Source: CBDDGJ01 sp965227805 (GTDB lineage Bacteria > Pseudomonadota > Alphaproteobacteria > RS24). From it: a DNA stretch of 64,000 nt. Below the pieces are notes generated by a model. The model saw only the letters and a list, made by a program, of their open reading frames with translations. It was not told the DNA's origin and made no database searches. Where the stretch lies: assembly GCA_965227805.1 (NCBI GenBank), contig CBDDGJ010000003.1, forward strand, positions 248,001 to 312,000. Reading direction: 5' to 3'. Below, piece by piece: positions 55,230 through 64,000 of this stretch. Made by a program: the position numbers and the translations under genes. Position 1 is the stretch's first letter. Each line of letters begins with the position of its first letter.

Positions 55230-56089
55230 TATTGTTTGTCTTGCCACAAGGCACGCAACCCCTCACGATATGTCGGATAACGCAAACGCACACCAAGCTC
55301 TGTTTTAATCCGTTCATTGCGCACGCGCTTATTATCTGCATAAAAACTGCGCGCCATAGGCGATAAATCGGCTGCCTCAAAGCGTATAAGCGGCGGTGGC
55401 GTAACCCCCATAAGCCGGGCGGCAAAATTCACGACATCTTGGGGGGGCGCTGCTTCATCATCACATAAATTATAAACCCGTCCCGCATGTGGCTTGTGCA
55501 TAGAGGCAGATAGGGTTTGGGCAATATCTTCCACATGGATACGCGAAAACACATGCCCCGGTTTTTCAATCCGCCGTGCTGTGCCCTGTTCAAGCCTGCG
55601 AAACGCATTACGCTGTGGACCATAAATGCCGGCCAGACGAAAAATATGAATGGCTATATTATGTGCCGCCCCGAAATCCAGCCATGCCTGCTCAGCAGCC
55701 ACCCGCCTTTGCCCGCGTGAGCTTATCTGCTTGCCTATACTATCTTCATCCACCCATGCGCCATCATGATCGCCATAAACGCCTGTTGTCGATAAATAGC
55801 CAAGCCATTTTATGTTAGGCGCATGTTTCACGAATGACGCATAAGCACTGCTTAATAACGGATCATCACCTGTCGCCAAAGGCGGCGCACTACATAAAAT
55901 ATGCGTTACACCCGCCAATAAATCCTCATCAAAAGTCTCACGCCACGCCACAGGCATGATATTTTGTTCACGCAACACATCACGCATCGCTGTATCACGA
56001 AAACTTGCCGCGCAATGGATAAAATCCCCGCGCATATGTGCAACCAGATGACGCGCACAATAGCCAAAACCAAAGCAAAATAAATTCAC
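55226..56089 (-). CDS. SDR/epimerase-like NAD(P)-binding protein (YeeZ-type)
   Basis: The 287-residue product begins NLFCFGFGYCARHL, a modified Rossmann glycine motif (GFGYCA), and has YLSTTGVYGDHDGAWVDE and LAGIYGPQRN as in YeeZ-type extended SDRs. The catalytic activity is unknown. The GTG at 56089 overlaps the queG stop by 4 bp (GTGA), which fixes it as the start; the upstream ATG at 56107 would begin inside queG. Third gene of the fzlA-queG-SDR operon. Confidence 0.85.
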   Translation of the reverse strand: MNLFCFGFGYCARHLVAHMRGDFIHCAASFRDTAMRDVLREQNIMPVAWRETFDEDLLAGVTHILCSAPPLATGDDPLLSSAYASFVKHAPNIKWLGYLSTTGVYGDHDGAWVDEDSIGKQISSRGQRRVAAEQAWLDFGAAHNIAIHIFRLAGIYGPQRNAFRRLEQGTARRIEKPGHVFSRIHVEDIAQTLSASMHKPHAGRVYNLCDDEAAPPQDVVNFAARLMGVTPPPLIRFEAADLSPMARSFYADNKRVRNERIKTELGVRLRYPTYREGLRALWQDKQY

Positions 56090-57225
56090 AAGCCCACAGC
56101 CTCCCATTCACGCCGCACAGCTTCATCCGGCTCAGTCGGTAAAAAATTTTCCCGCAAAAAAACAGCCCGCGCGCGCGCGCATGCCCCCAATGCCCATATA
56201 GCCATACCGCGGATAAGCGGCTGCTCATCGCTAAGCCGTGCCTCAATCGGGGCAAGATTTTGCGTTCCGCTATTCCCCAGCGCAATTAAAACATTACGCA
56301 TAAAACGTGCATAACCGGTGCGTTTTATAGGTGAAGCACGAAAGCGCTTACGAAACCCCGCCTCATCCAGCGTCACTAAATCCTCCAAAAGTGGTAAATT
56401 ATTTTCTTCACGCGGAAATAACTTTGCTTCGGTTGTGCGTTGCGCATATTTATTCCATGGGCATACCGCCAAACAATCATCGCACCCATAAATACGATTG
56501 CCCATGGCACGCCGAAACTCAGGGGCAATCACCCCCTTATACTCAATCGTGAGATAAGAAATGCACCGCCGCGCATCCACTTGATAGGGGGCAGGAAAGG
56601 CATTTGTTGGGCAAATATCCAAACACGCCCGACAAGACCCACAATGATCATGCATCGGCTTATCCGGTGGCAATAAGGCAGTGGTAAAAATACTTCCCAA
56701 AAAGCACCATGACCCAAATTCACGCGACACCATATTACTATGCTTACCCTGCCACCCCAAACCAGCCGCTTGCGCCAATGGCTTTTCCATCAATGGCGCT
56801 GTATCAACAAAAATTTTTACATCTGCCCCCGCATCTATCGCAAATTGTCGGGCGAGACGTTTTAACTTTTTTTTCATCACATCGTGATAATCTGCCCCAC
56901 GCGCATAGACCGAAATATTTCCCTGCATATTATGGGCAAGATTATCCAGCGGATTTTCTTCTAGCCCATAATTCATAGCGAGCATAATGACTGATTTTGC
57001 CTCGGGCCATAAAAGCTCTGGCGAAAAGCGCCGTTCATTATCCATCCACTGCATCGTGCCATGATAATTCTGCGCAAGATAATGGCGCAACCTATCTGCC
57101 TCTTTTTGGAATATATCCGGCCGCGTTACCGCAACCGCCCCAAAGCCTTCTGCCAAGGCAGCGTCTATGATATCATATTTAAGCCGATGCACATCCATCA
57201 AATCATCAAAAGTCGGGATTCTCAT
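56086..57225 (-). CDS. queG: Epoxyqueuosine reductase QueG
   Basis: QueG reduces epoxyqueuosine to queuosine in tRNA, using cobalamin and two 4Fe-4S clusters. The 379-residue product has the clusters' cysteines (Cys195, 198, 201, 205 in CGSCRACLDICP; Cys248, 251, 255 in CDDCLAVCP), plus Cys221, a catalytic Asp141 (FVDTAPLMEKPLA) and a HEAT-like C-terminal region. It overlaps the fzlA-like gene by 20 bp and the SDR gene by 4 bp. Confidence 0.95.
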   Translation of the reverse strand: MRIPTFDDLMDVHRLKYDIIDAALAEGFGAVAVTRPDIFQKEADRLRHYLAQNYHGTMQWMDNERRFSPELLWPEAKSVIMLAMNYGLEENPLDNLAHNMQGNISVYARGADYHDVMKKKLKRLARQFAIDAGADVKIFVDTAPLMEKPLAQAAGLGWQGKHSNMVSREFGSWCFLGSIFTTALLPPDKPMHDHCGSCRACLDICPTNAFPAPYQVDARRCISYLTIEYKGVIAPEFRRAMGNRIYGCDDCLAVCPWNKYAQRTTEAKLFPREENNLPLLEDLVTLDEAGFRKRFRASPIKRTGYARFMRNVLIALGNSGTQNLAPIEARLSDEQPLIRGMAIWALGACARARAVFLRENFLPTEPDEAVRREWEAVGL

Positions 57226-57892
57226 AATTAGGGTGCGGGGGAAAATCCGGAATACGCTCGCGTAAAACAGGGCGAAAACAAGGCCGCGATTTCATATGGC
57301 TATACCAGCGCTTCACCTCCGGCGCACGACCCCAGGCAACATCACCCGTATAATCCAGGCAAGAAAGGTGCGCCGCCGCTGTTATATCGGCAAGGGTGAG
57401 CGTATTGCCAACCAAAAAATTCCTCTGCGAAAGCAGGCGATCCATATAGTGCATATGTAACGTCAGATTATGCCGCGCCGCACGCAAAACATCCATATCT
57501 GGCTTATGCTGTGTCGGGGCATCCAGCTGCACATATTTTTCAATTTTTTCATCCAAAACAGGCTGCACCACATCGTGATAAAATAAGTCATCAAACCACG
57601 CAATCAAACGACGGGTTTCGCCGCGTTCCAAAACCGCCTCGGGTAAAAGCGGACGCTCATTTTTCTGGCGTTCCTCCAGCCATTCGCTAAGCGGATAGTG
57701 ACCGCCCATTTTTCCACCGCGCGCGCTGTAAAGAAATGGAATTTCGCCAGTTGGATTATAAGATACAAAATCAACACTCGCATGGGCGCCGCGTTTTTCT
57801 TCAATATAGTTAACCTCTATTTTCTTTTCGCCCAGCATAAGGCGAATTTTGCGCGAAAATGGGCATAAAACTTTATAGTATAAATTATCCAT
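57206..57892 (-). CDS. fzlA: FzlA-like FtsZ-binding GST-fold protein
   Basis: FzlA binds FtsZ filaments and controls constriction in Caulobacter. The 228-residue product has a GST-type N-terminal domain (KVLCPFSRKIRLMLGEKKI) and a helical C-terminal domain whose end, RPCFRPVLRERIPDFPPHPNYENPDF, matches the characteristic FzlA tail (in split motifs RP.FRP, PPHP and DF). Ordinary GSTs lack this tail. It heads the fzlA-queG-SDR operon. Confidence 0.87.
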   Translation of the reverse strand: MDNLYYKVLCPFSRKIRLMLGEKKIEVNYIEEKRGAHASVDFVSYNPTGEIPFLYSARGGKMGGHYPLSEWLEERQKNERPLLPEAVLERGETRRLIAWFDDLFYHDVVQPVLDEKIEKYVQLDAPTQHKPDMDVLRAARHNLTLHMHYMDRLLSQRNFLVGNTLTLADITAAAHLSCLDYTGDVAWGRAPEVKRWYSHMKSRPCFRPVLRERIPDFPPHPNYENPDF

Positions 57893-57967
57893 TTATTTCC
57901 TTTAATCTTACAAAACACATTACTATAATATGAAAATCTGGAAAACTAAAATTATAAGTTATCACGC

Positions 57968-58762
57968 ATGCAATTTGACCATATCTTTATCCTCGCTTTC
58001 ATTCAAGGCTTTAGCGAGTTTCTCCCGATAAGTTCATCGGGACATCTTAATTTACTACATGCCCTAAGCGCGTATCCCGCACATAGCCTGTATATAGATA
58101 TTGCTTTACATGGGGGAACATTGATCGCGGTTCTCACTTATTTTCGACATGATGTTTTACACCTATTGCAGGGCGGGGTTGATATTTTGCAAAGACACGA
58201 CAGCAAAGCTGCCACTGCTGCATGGCAAATCATCATTGCCAGCATACCGATTGTAATTGTCGGCGCCCTTTTCGTGCTAAGTGGCGTAGCCGATAAAATG
58301 CGTAGCCCCTTTGTGATTGCATGGGCAAGTATTTTATTTGCCATTCCGCTTTATCTAGCCGACCGGTTTGGGGCAAACCATATAGACCGCAATACGCTTG
58401 GTGTGACGCGTGCCTTCTGGATTGGTTGTGTACAAATTTTTGCACTCATTCCCGGGGCCAGCCGCGCGGGCGTCACCATTATGGCTGCGCGTGCAATGGG
58501 TGTTGAACGCCGCGAGGCAACGGCTTTTTCTATGCTTTTAGCATGCCCGGTTATTTTCATATTTACCATTGCAGGGTTTATCGATCTGATCCGCACCCAA
58601 CAACAAGGCGATATATATACCGCGCTTATTGGCGCAGGGATAGCGGCGCTCATCGCTCTGGCGACAATTCACATATTTCTAAAACTCACGACGCGCCTGT
58701 CACTGCTTCCCTTTATCCTATATCGTATCGGCTTGGGCATCGTGCTTTTGGCTATTCTTTAA
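57968..58762 (+). CDS. uppP: Undecaprenyl-diphosphatase UppP (BacA)
   Basis: UppP removes the beta-phosphate of undecaprenyl diphosphate, recycling the lipid carrier for peptidoglycan and other glycans. The 264-residue integral membrane protein has the two family motifs: EFLPISSSGHL at 17-27 and PGASRAGVT near 160, with about eight membrane segments. Its 3' end overlaps the convergent NDUFA9-like gene by 11 bp. Confidence 0.96.
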   Translation: MQFDHIFILAFIQGFSEFLPISSSGHLNLLHALSAYPAHSLYIDIALHGGTLIAVLTYFRHDVLHLLQGGVDILQRHDSKAATAAWQIIIASIPIVIVGALFVLSGVADKMRSPFVIAWASILFAIPLYLADRFGANHIDRNTLGVTRAFWIGCVQIFALIPGASRAGVTIMAARAMGVERREATAFSMLLACPVIFIFTIAGFIDLIRTQQQGDIYTALIGAGIAALIALATIHIFLKLTTRLSLLPFILYRIGLGIVLLAIL

Positions 58763-59708
58763 CAGCCTCCCGTGCACCACGAAACCGTGCCAGACATTGC
58801 GGTAAAACCGTTTCAATAGATACTGGCGTCACACCCAAACGCATCATATCATCTTTATGCGCGGCACACACAATATTATCCGCCGCCAAACCCCGAATGA
58901 GCGTTCCCGTTAAAAATGGACGAGGCAAAAACTGCATAAAAAATGCCATTAGCCGTGCACCAAATATCGGAACCGGTAGTAAAAGCCGCATGTGCCCTGT
59001 TTCACGCAATATAAGGCGCACCAAAGCAGCAAAATCATAAATATGTGGTCCACCCAGTTCATAAATGCCAATAGGGGGCGCATCATCTTCACAAAGCCGC
59101 CCCACACAAGCCGCAACATCATAAACGCTTATCGGTTGTATACGTGTTTTTCCGCTACCGGGTAAAGGCAAAAAGGGTGAAATTTGTGCAAGCGCCGCAA
59201 AACGCTCGCAGACCATATCCTCCGGGCCAATAATCAAAGCGGGACGCAAAATATAGCTATGTTCACATGCCGCTTGCACCGCCTGCTCACCAGCAATGCG
59301 ACTTTGTGCATAATGCCGACTTGCTTCATCATGTTCCATTTCAATCGCGGATATATGAATAAGTTTCTCAATACCTGCATTTTGTGCCGCCTGTGCAATA
59401 TTTACCGCTCCCTCATAGCGAGGGATAGAATATCCATCATTGCCTTTTTCGCCCGCAGCACAACTCATATCAATCACAATATCAGCTTCATCCATGGCAG
59501 CTTCAATATCAGCCTTATTATATATATCAGCACGCATAATTCCTATCTGTCCTATGCGTCCGGCCATTTTCAAAGGCAGCACCACATTAGGATTAGGTAC
59601 ATAAATATCTATCTGCATATTGGCACGCGCAAGGTGGTGCACAATATGCCGCCCGAAAAATCCAGTACCGCCGAATAGTGTAATTTTTTTTGCCTTTTTG
59701 CGTATCAT
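58752..59708 (-). CDS. Complex I NDUFA9-like NAD(P)-binding protein
   Basis: The 318-residue product has a Rossmann GGTGFFGRHIVHHL motif near residue 14 and IEKLIHISAIEME, SYILRPALIIGPED and YELGGP, as in the atypical SDR group that includes mitochondrial complex I subunit NDUFA9. In bacteria it is not shown to be part of complex I; a quinone- or lipid-linked role is possible. It is transcribed alone. Confidence 0.85.
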   Translation of the reverse strand: MIRKKAKKITLFGGTGFFGRHIVHHLARANMQIDIYVPNPNVVLPLKMAGRIGQIGIMRADIYNKADIEAAMDEADIVIDMSCAAGEKGNDGYSIPRYEGAVNIAQAAQNAGIEKLIHISAIEMEHDEASRHYAQSRIAGEQAVQAACEHSYILRPALIIGPEDMVCERFAALAQISPFLPLPGSGKTRIQPISVYDVAACVGRLCEDDAPPIGIYELGGPHIYDFAALVRLILRETGHMRLLLPVPIFGARLMAFFMQFLPRPFLTGTLIRGLAADNIVCAAHKDDMMRLGVTPVSIETVLPQCLARFRGAREAVKE

Positions 59709-59827
59709 AAACTCTCCATATGCATGTTCCCTACATAAAACATCATACCGGTTTAGGGAAGTGACGATTTTAATTATTGCATCCTTATGATTGACTTTTC
59801 ACCACAAGCTGCGTAAACGAAGATTAT

Positions 59828-59914
59828 GCCCGGATGGCGGAATTGGTAGACGCGCTAGCTTCAGGTGCTAGTGCCCGTAAGGGCGTGGAAGTTCAAATCT
59901 TCTTCCGGGCACCA
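59828..59914 (+). tRNA. tRNA-Leu (anticodon CAG)
   Basis: The sequence folds as a class-II tRNA with a long variable arm: acceptor GCCCGGA with TCCGGGC, anticodon loop TTCAGGT giving CAG, and an encoded 3' CCA. It decodes CUG leucine codons. It stands between the NDUFA9-like gene and gshB, 8 bp from the gshB stop. Confidence 0.96.
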
Positions 59915-59922
59915 TCATAGTC

Positions 59923-60879
59923 CTAGATACGCCCTATACGTATAGTCGCACGGCGCGCTTCAATCGCATCCCAAATCGTAACGCTCAAATCAAGTCCGCT
60001 TAACGCTTTAATCGCCCTAATTCCCGTGGGTGACGTTACATTTACTTCCGTCAAATAATCGCCAATCACATCAATACCGGCAAAAATAATACCATTTTCG
60101 CGTAATTTAGGCCCTATTTTAGCGGCTATTTCATAATCACGTGCGCTAAGATCTGCCACTTGCGCCACACCACCTACCACCATATTGGAGCGAATTTCCC
60201 CTGTCTGCGGCACACGATTAAGCGCACCCACCGCCTCGCCTTCAACCAGAATAACCCGTTTATCTCCCGCACGCACATCGGGTAAATATTGCTGCGCAAT
60301 AATCGGATCGCGACTTGTCTGGAAAAACATTTCGACCAATGTGGAAAAATTTTCATTATCCCGCGCCACACGAAACACCCCCCCGCCGCCATGGCCGTAA
60401 AGTGGTTTGAGCACAATATCGCCAAACTCATCGCGAAACCCTTGTAAGGTCGCCATATCACGGCTAATGAGCGTGGGGGGTAATAAACCGTCAAAATCGG
60501 TTGCAAATAATTTTTCCGGCGCATCACGCACCGCACGCGGATTATTCACCACAAGTGTTGCCGGATGAATTTTTTCCAAAAGATAAGTGGTGGATAGATA
60601 ATGCATATCAAATGGCGGGTCTTGTCTTAACAAAACGACATCCATCACGCGTAAATCAATAATTTCTTCTGCTTTCGCTGCAAAATGCGCCCCCGCCTTA
60701 TCGGCAAGGGTAACATTTTGCGCGCATGCATATACCACACCATCACGCAAGAAAAGCCTATCGGGTTCGTAGTAATAAAGCATATAGCCACGCGCCTGCG
60801 CTTCCAGCATAAGGGCAAATGTTGTATCGCCTGCAATGTTAATCTTGGCAAGTGGGTCCATTTGAACGGCAATTTTCAT
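59923..60879 (-). CDS. gshB: Glutathione synthetase
   Basis: GshB joins gamma-glutamylcysteine and glycine using ATP. The 318-residue product starts MKIAVQMDPL (also a family hallmark) and has an ATP-grasp fold: KLFATDFDG, DIVLKPLYGHGGGGVFRV and VTSPTGIRAI. The start at 60879 has a strong AAGGAG nine bases upstream; the ATG at 60981 is rejected because its extra 34 residues fall in yraN. It follows yraN by 34 bp. Confidence 0.96.
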   Translation of the reverse strand: MKIAVQMDPLAKINIAGDTTFALMLEAQARGYMLYYYEPDRLFLRDGVVYACAQNVTLADKAGAHFAAKAEEIIDLRVMDVVLLRQDPPFDMHYLSTTYLLEKIHPATLVVNNPRAVRDAPEKLFATDFDGLLPPTLISRDMATLQGFRDEFGDIVLKPLYGHGGGGVFRVARDNENFSTLVEMFFQTSRDPIIAQQYLPDVRAGDKRVILVEGEAVGALNRVPQTGEIRSNMVVGGVAQVADLSARDYEIAAKIGPKLRENGIIFAGIDVIGDYLTEVNVTSPTGIRAIKALSGLDLSVTIWDAIEARRATIRIGRI

Positions 60880-60913
60880 GATCTTATCTCCTTGATATGA
60901 TATTAGACGAAAT

Positions 60914-61279
60914 TCACGAAAAGCGCCAAAAATTTTTCTTATGTTGTGGTAAATGATAAGGTGCCCAAAAGATACAATCATAACGCCAGTTTAGCTGTTG
61001 TATATGCGGCCTGCGCGCCACATAGGCTTGTGCAGCGCGCGCAATGCGCTGCCATTGCTGCTCTGATATGGCAAACTGCGCCTGTGCCATAGTGGCGCGG
61101 GTTTTTACCTCTATGAATATGATAAAACCGCCCCGCCGTGCGATAAGGTCTATTTCACCTGCTTTATGTCGCCAGTTACGTTCAAGAATACGATACCCCT
61201 TCAGCCGCAATAGCCAGAGCGCGAGACACTCGCCCATGCGCCCGCGCTGCCATGCCTTATATTTTTTCTTTTGCTGCAT
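60914..61279 (-). CDS. YraN/UPF0102-family nuclease-like protein
   Basis: The 121-residue product has the UPF0102 signature GECLALWLLRLKGYRILERNWR, then GEIDLIARRGGFIIFIEVKTR: an endonuclease-like fold with the Asp/Glu/Lys triad. Its function is unproven. The start overlaps the 3' end of rsmI (23 bp), a usual arrangement; an in-frame ATG at 61303 is an alternative. It lies in an rsmI-yraN-gshB run. Confidence 0.9.
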   Translation of the reverse strand: MQQKKKYKAWQRGRMGECLALWLLRLKGYRILERNWRHKAGEIDLIARRGGFIIFIEVKTRATMAQAQFAISEQQWQRIARAAQAYVARRPHIQQLNWRYDCIFWAPYHLPQHKKNFWRFS

Positions 61280-62129
61280 CGCGTAGCGCCAAGGCACGCG
61301 CATAGATCATGCGCTTATTCAAATCAAATTTTGCCGCGACTTCTTGGGCAGCATCGCGTAAAGATTGCGTCTTCAATGCTGCTTGTAAAGCCACATCTAA
61401 AGCGGCCGCATCCATAGTCTCAGCCTCTGCCGCAAGCGAAAACATCAAAACAAATTCGCCCTTGGGTGGGTTTTGCCGATAGTTTTGCGCCAAAACAGAG
61501 GCAGGGGCAGATTTTATCTCTTCAAATTTTTTAGTGAGCTCACGCGCCACAACAATATCTATATCGCCAAAAACAAAAGCGATATCCGCCAGAGTTGCCG
61601 CAATCCGCATCGGGCTTTCAAATATAATCACCGTGCCGCATATTTTAGGAATTTGCGATAAACTCGTAATACGCGCAGCCTTTTTGGCGGGCAAAAACCC
61701 CAAAAAGTAAAATCTGTCACTGGCCAGACCAGAAATGCTCAATGCCGCAATCGGCGCACTAGCACCGGGCAGGGTGAATATGTCAAATCCGGCCGCGCGC
61801 ACCTTGCGGACAAGCCGATATCCCGGATCAGAAATAAGCGGCGTGCCAGCATCGCTTACCAGCGCAACGGTTTTTCCCTGTTGTAAATAGCGGAGCACCG
61901 CTGCCCCCGCGCGCGGCGCATTATGCTCGTGATACGCTTTTAATGGCGTTGTTAGGCTATAAATCTGCATCAATTTACGGGTAATACGCGTATCTTCACA
62001 AAATATCACATCAACCCCGCCAAGCACATCAAGCGCCCGCAAGGTAATATCGCGCGCATTGCCCAAAGGCGTGGCAACAATATAAAGCCCCTGTGCCAAC
62101 TGAGTTATATTATTTTGTTTATGTTTCAT
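61257..62129 (-). CDS. rsmI: 16S rRNA (cytidine-1402 2'-O)-methyltransferase RsmI
   Basis: RsmI methylates the 2'-O of C1402 in 16S rRNA at the decoding centre. The 290-residue product has the tetrapyrrole-methylase fold: LYIVATPLGNARDITLRAL, FCEDTRITRKLM, LVSDAGTPLISDPGYRLVR and TLPGASAPIAALSISGL. It is divergent from the LpoA-like gene 105 bp away. Confidence 0.97.
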   Translation of the reverse strand: MKHKQNNITQLAQGLYIVATPLGNARDITLRALDVLGGVDVIFCEDTRITRKLMQIYSLTTPLKAYHEHNAPRAGAAVLRYLQQGKTVALVSDAGTPLISDPGYRLVRKVRAAGFDIFTLPGASAPIAALSISGLASDRFYFLGFLPAKKAARITSLSQIPKICGTVIIFESPMRIAATLADIAFVFGDIDIVVARELTKKFEEIKSAPASVLAQNYRQNPPKGEFVLMFSLAAEAETMDAAALDVALQAALKTQSLRDAAQEVAAKFDLNKRMIYARALALRDAAKEKI

Positions 62130-62234
62130 AATTATAAAAATATAAAAAAAAACTTATTGACTATTCCCAAACACACCGAAACAGTAAATAATAGAGACGT
62201 AAGTTACAATAGCTATTAGGCATATAATAAAGTA

Positions 62235-63710
62235 ATGAGACATCAAAAACATTATCTGGCTTATTTTGTAATCGGCGCATTGCTGTTTTTGGGTGCATGT
62301 GATCTGCGTAAAACCGAGATGATAAATGCAGATACGCCCAAAACCAATAAACAATATGGCGTAAAAACGCTTGATTCGGATACGCCTAACGCATCACCCA
62401 TGTTAACGCCTCTTGCTGATATGCCCGAATCAAAAGCGCGGCGGCGCGATGGACGTATTGCCATCGGCATGCTTTTGCCATTGGGAAGCGAAGATAAAGA
62501 AATACGCTTTATGGCCGAAAGCCTATTTAATGCCGCTCAGCTTGCTTTATTTGATCTCAATCGTGCAGATATTATTATCATTGTCAAAGATACCAAAGGA
62601 ACGCCCGAAGGTGCAAAAGTGGCGGCTATTGAAATTTTGCAGGAAGATATATCGATTGCTATCGGCCCGCTTTTTGGAAGCTCGCTTGCCGCCGTTACCC
62701 CTCTTTTACGCGGGCGTGAAATTCCGATTATCTCTTTTTCCAATGATAAAACGGCCGTTTCACGCGGAAGCTGGCTTATCGGATTTTTACCCGAACAAAA
62801 TATGGAACGTATCATTATTGAAGCAATTACCTATGATTATAAGAACTTTGCGGCATTGCTGCCCAATGACGTCTTCGGCAAACGTGTTTATGAGATCATA
62901 AAAGAAGCAATTCCCACCTATGGCGGAAAACTTACCGATATAGAGATTTATGAAAGCGAAAGCGAAAAAATGTTCGCTCCTGCACAAAAAATCTCAAAAT
63001 ATAAACAACGCCGTGCTGAACATGCAAAACGGAAACAAGAACTATTTGAAACCGCACAATCTATGGTTCCCCAAGACACACCACAAAACAAGGTGCTTGA
63101 TGTGCTAAAAAATACAGCACCGGAAATTGTAGCCGATTATCGGGATTTAGAACGCAAAGAAACTTATGGCGAATTGCCTTATGATAGCATTATTTTACCC
63201 GAAGGGGGGCTTGCCTTGCGTTCACTTGCGCCCTTACTTCCCTATTTTGATGTCGATCCGCGTAAAATCAAATTCCTAGGGTCTGGCTTGTGGGATGACC
63301 CTGCTTTAGGGCAAGAACCGCCTTTGCGCGGAGGGTGGTTTGCCGCGCCCGATCCTGCTGGATGGGCATTTTTCGAAGATCGCTATAAACGTGCCTATCA
63401 GGATGCGCCTTCACGCATTGCCAGCCTCGCTTATGACGCTGTCGGGCTCATCGGCGCGCTTTTGACAATCGACCCAACGGATCCATTCCGCTATGAGCTT
63501 ATTCTTGATGAAAATGGCTTCAAGGGCGTTGATGGTATTTTCCGGTTCAAGGAGAACGGCCTTAATGAACGCGGCCTGGCCGTGTTAGAAGTCGGGTCAC
63601 AACAAAGCAAATTAATCAGCCCGGCGCCGCAAAGTTTTGTGGACTATGAAAATTATTATAAAAATGCGCGCGTAAAGCAACATATTGGGCCGACATCGCA
63701 GTCAGAGTAA
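62235..63710 (+). CDS. LpoA-like penicillin-binding protein activator lipoprotein
   Basis: The 491-residue product is a lipoprotein: hydrophobic segment then LGACD with Cys22 acylated. The mature part has the periplasmic-binding-protein fold of the LpoA/YraM C-terminal domain (IGMLLPLG, IGPLFGSSLAAVTPLL, IPIISFSND, SLAYDAVGLIGAL). In Escherichia coli LpoA activates PBP1A; alphaproteobacterial relatives are assigned by homology only. Its place opposite rsmI-yraN is as in many proteobacteria. It overlaps the convergent hemW end by 9 bp. Confidence 0.88.
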   Translation: MRHQKHYLAYFVIGALLFLGACDLRKTEMINADTPKTNKQYGVKTLDSDTPNASPMLTPLADMPESKARRRDGRIAIGMLLPLGSEDKEIRFMAESLFNAAQLALFDLNRADIIIIVKDTKGTPEGAKVAAIEILQEDISIAIGPLFGSSLAAVTPLLRGREIPIISFSNDKTAVSRGSWLIGFLPEQNMERIIIEAITYDYKNFAALLPNDVFGKRVYEIIKEAIPTYGGKLTDIEIYESESEKMFAPAQKISKYKQRRAEHAKRKQELFETAQSMVPQDTPQNKVLDVLKNTAPEIVADYRDLERKETYGELPYDSIILPEGGLALRSLAPLLPYFDVDPRKIKFLGSGLWDDPALGQEPPLRGGWFAAPDPAGWAFFEDRYKRAYQDAPSRIASLAYDAVGLIGALLTIDPTDPFRYELILDENGFKGVDGIFRFKENGLNERGLAVLEVGSQQSKLISPAPQSFVDYENYYKNARVKQHIGPTSQSE

Positions 63711-64000
63711 TAAGGCAGATATAATATAATCAAGCAATAAGCGTCCACGCGCAGTGGCATAAATATGCGTTTGCGATTGCGCCAATAATCCCTCTTTACA
63801 TAGACGCATTAGATTTTCCTTATTGATATGTTCCACCCGCGTGCGGTGCACCCCCTCACAAAGCCGCAAGCCCAGCATAAGGGCTTCAGCCGATAGATGA
63901 TACGCATCTAAGTGCTCTTGCACCACCATAGCGTGACCAGACGTCTCGATTTTTTTGCGCCATAAGGCAGGATGTGTCTCATTTTGCGTCGCCATACGCC
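63702..64000 (-). CDS. hemW: HemW radical-SAM haem chaperone, C-terminal end (partial, runs off right edge)
   Basis: Only the last ~100 residues are inside the window. The frame stays open past position 64000, and the ATG at 63995 is internal. The segment EALMLGLRLCEGV and the end TARGRLLLDYIISALL fit the C-terminal winged-helix domain of HemW/HemN-like proteins. The radical SAM CxxxCxxC is outside. It fits the usual alphaproteobacterial neighbourhood hemW/LpoA-like/rsmI/yraN/gshB. Confidence 0.8.
   Translation of the reverse strand, partial: RMATQNETHPALWRKKIETSGHAMVVQEHLDAYHLSAEALMLGLRLCEGVHRTRVEHINKENLMRLCKEGLLAQSQTHIYATARGRLLLDYIISALLL

Overview
The window comes from an alphaproteobacterium of moderate GC content, with an AT-rich accessory patch. 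The evidence is the gene content and order: der-bamB-TPR-panB, comF-nitrilase-DUF1178, fzlA-queG, the rsmI-yraN-gshB set facing an LpoA-like gene and hemW, and clusters of GANTC sites as used by the CcrM methylase. I cannot name the order; a marine Rhodospirillales- or SAR116-like lineage is only a guess.

Layout. Positions 1-16141 (minus strand) hold one giant open gene. It encodes a filamentous-haemagglutinin-like (two-partner secretion) exoprotein of at least 5380 residues that continues past the left edge. After an N-terminal TPS domain it is built almost entirely of FG-GAP-like repeats, organised as nine ~1.33-kb modules of six ~73-residue units each. 16.5-23.0 kb is a minus-strand housekeeping run: a Sel1-repeat protein, panB, a YfgM-like protein, bamB and der. 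23.4-34.7 kb is mixed: DUF898 plus M48 protease, a glycosyltransferase, a DUF442 phosphatase-like protein, tRNA-Thr, lptF, a GST, then a plus-strand run of amidohydrolase, CobW GTPase, cytochrome b561, TPR lipoprotein-sized protein and guaA. 34.7-39.2 kb is an AT-rich accessory patch: GFA, VOC, NAD(P)-binding, FkbM-like, DUF2306 and TetR genes. It carries a 117-bp direct repeat and a truncated gene copy. 39.2-46.1 kb has a PhlG-like hydrolase, ada, DUF3147, the comF group, a methyltransferase and an epoxide hydrolase. Between the last two lies a stem-loop-rich intergenic region containing two paralogous three-way-junction RNA elements. 46.1-51.9 kb is the infC/rpmI/rplT/pheS/pheT translation cluster, split by a divergent glycerophosphodiesterase gene. 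51.9-64 kb holds a glycosyltransferase, haloalkane dehalogenase plus ABHD10-like hydrolase, SDR-queG-fzlA, uppP, an NDUFA9-like protein, tRNA-Leu, gshB-yraN-rsmI, an LpoA-like lipoprotein and the 3' end of hemW.

How it fits together. Much of the core content concerns the envelope: BamB, YfgM-like, LptF, UppP, FzlA, LpoA-like, glycosyltransferases and the exported giant protein. Translation is the second theme (infC, pheST, Der, QueG, RsmI). The most novel items are the tandem structured RNAs at 44.6-44.8 kb, whose stems differ between copies only by compensatory changes, and the module hierarchy of the giant exoprotein. Smaller points of interest are the AUC start of infC, a six-site GANTC cluster, paired TetR-type operators, and a gene replacement scar around the FkbM-like gene.
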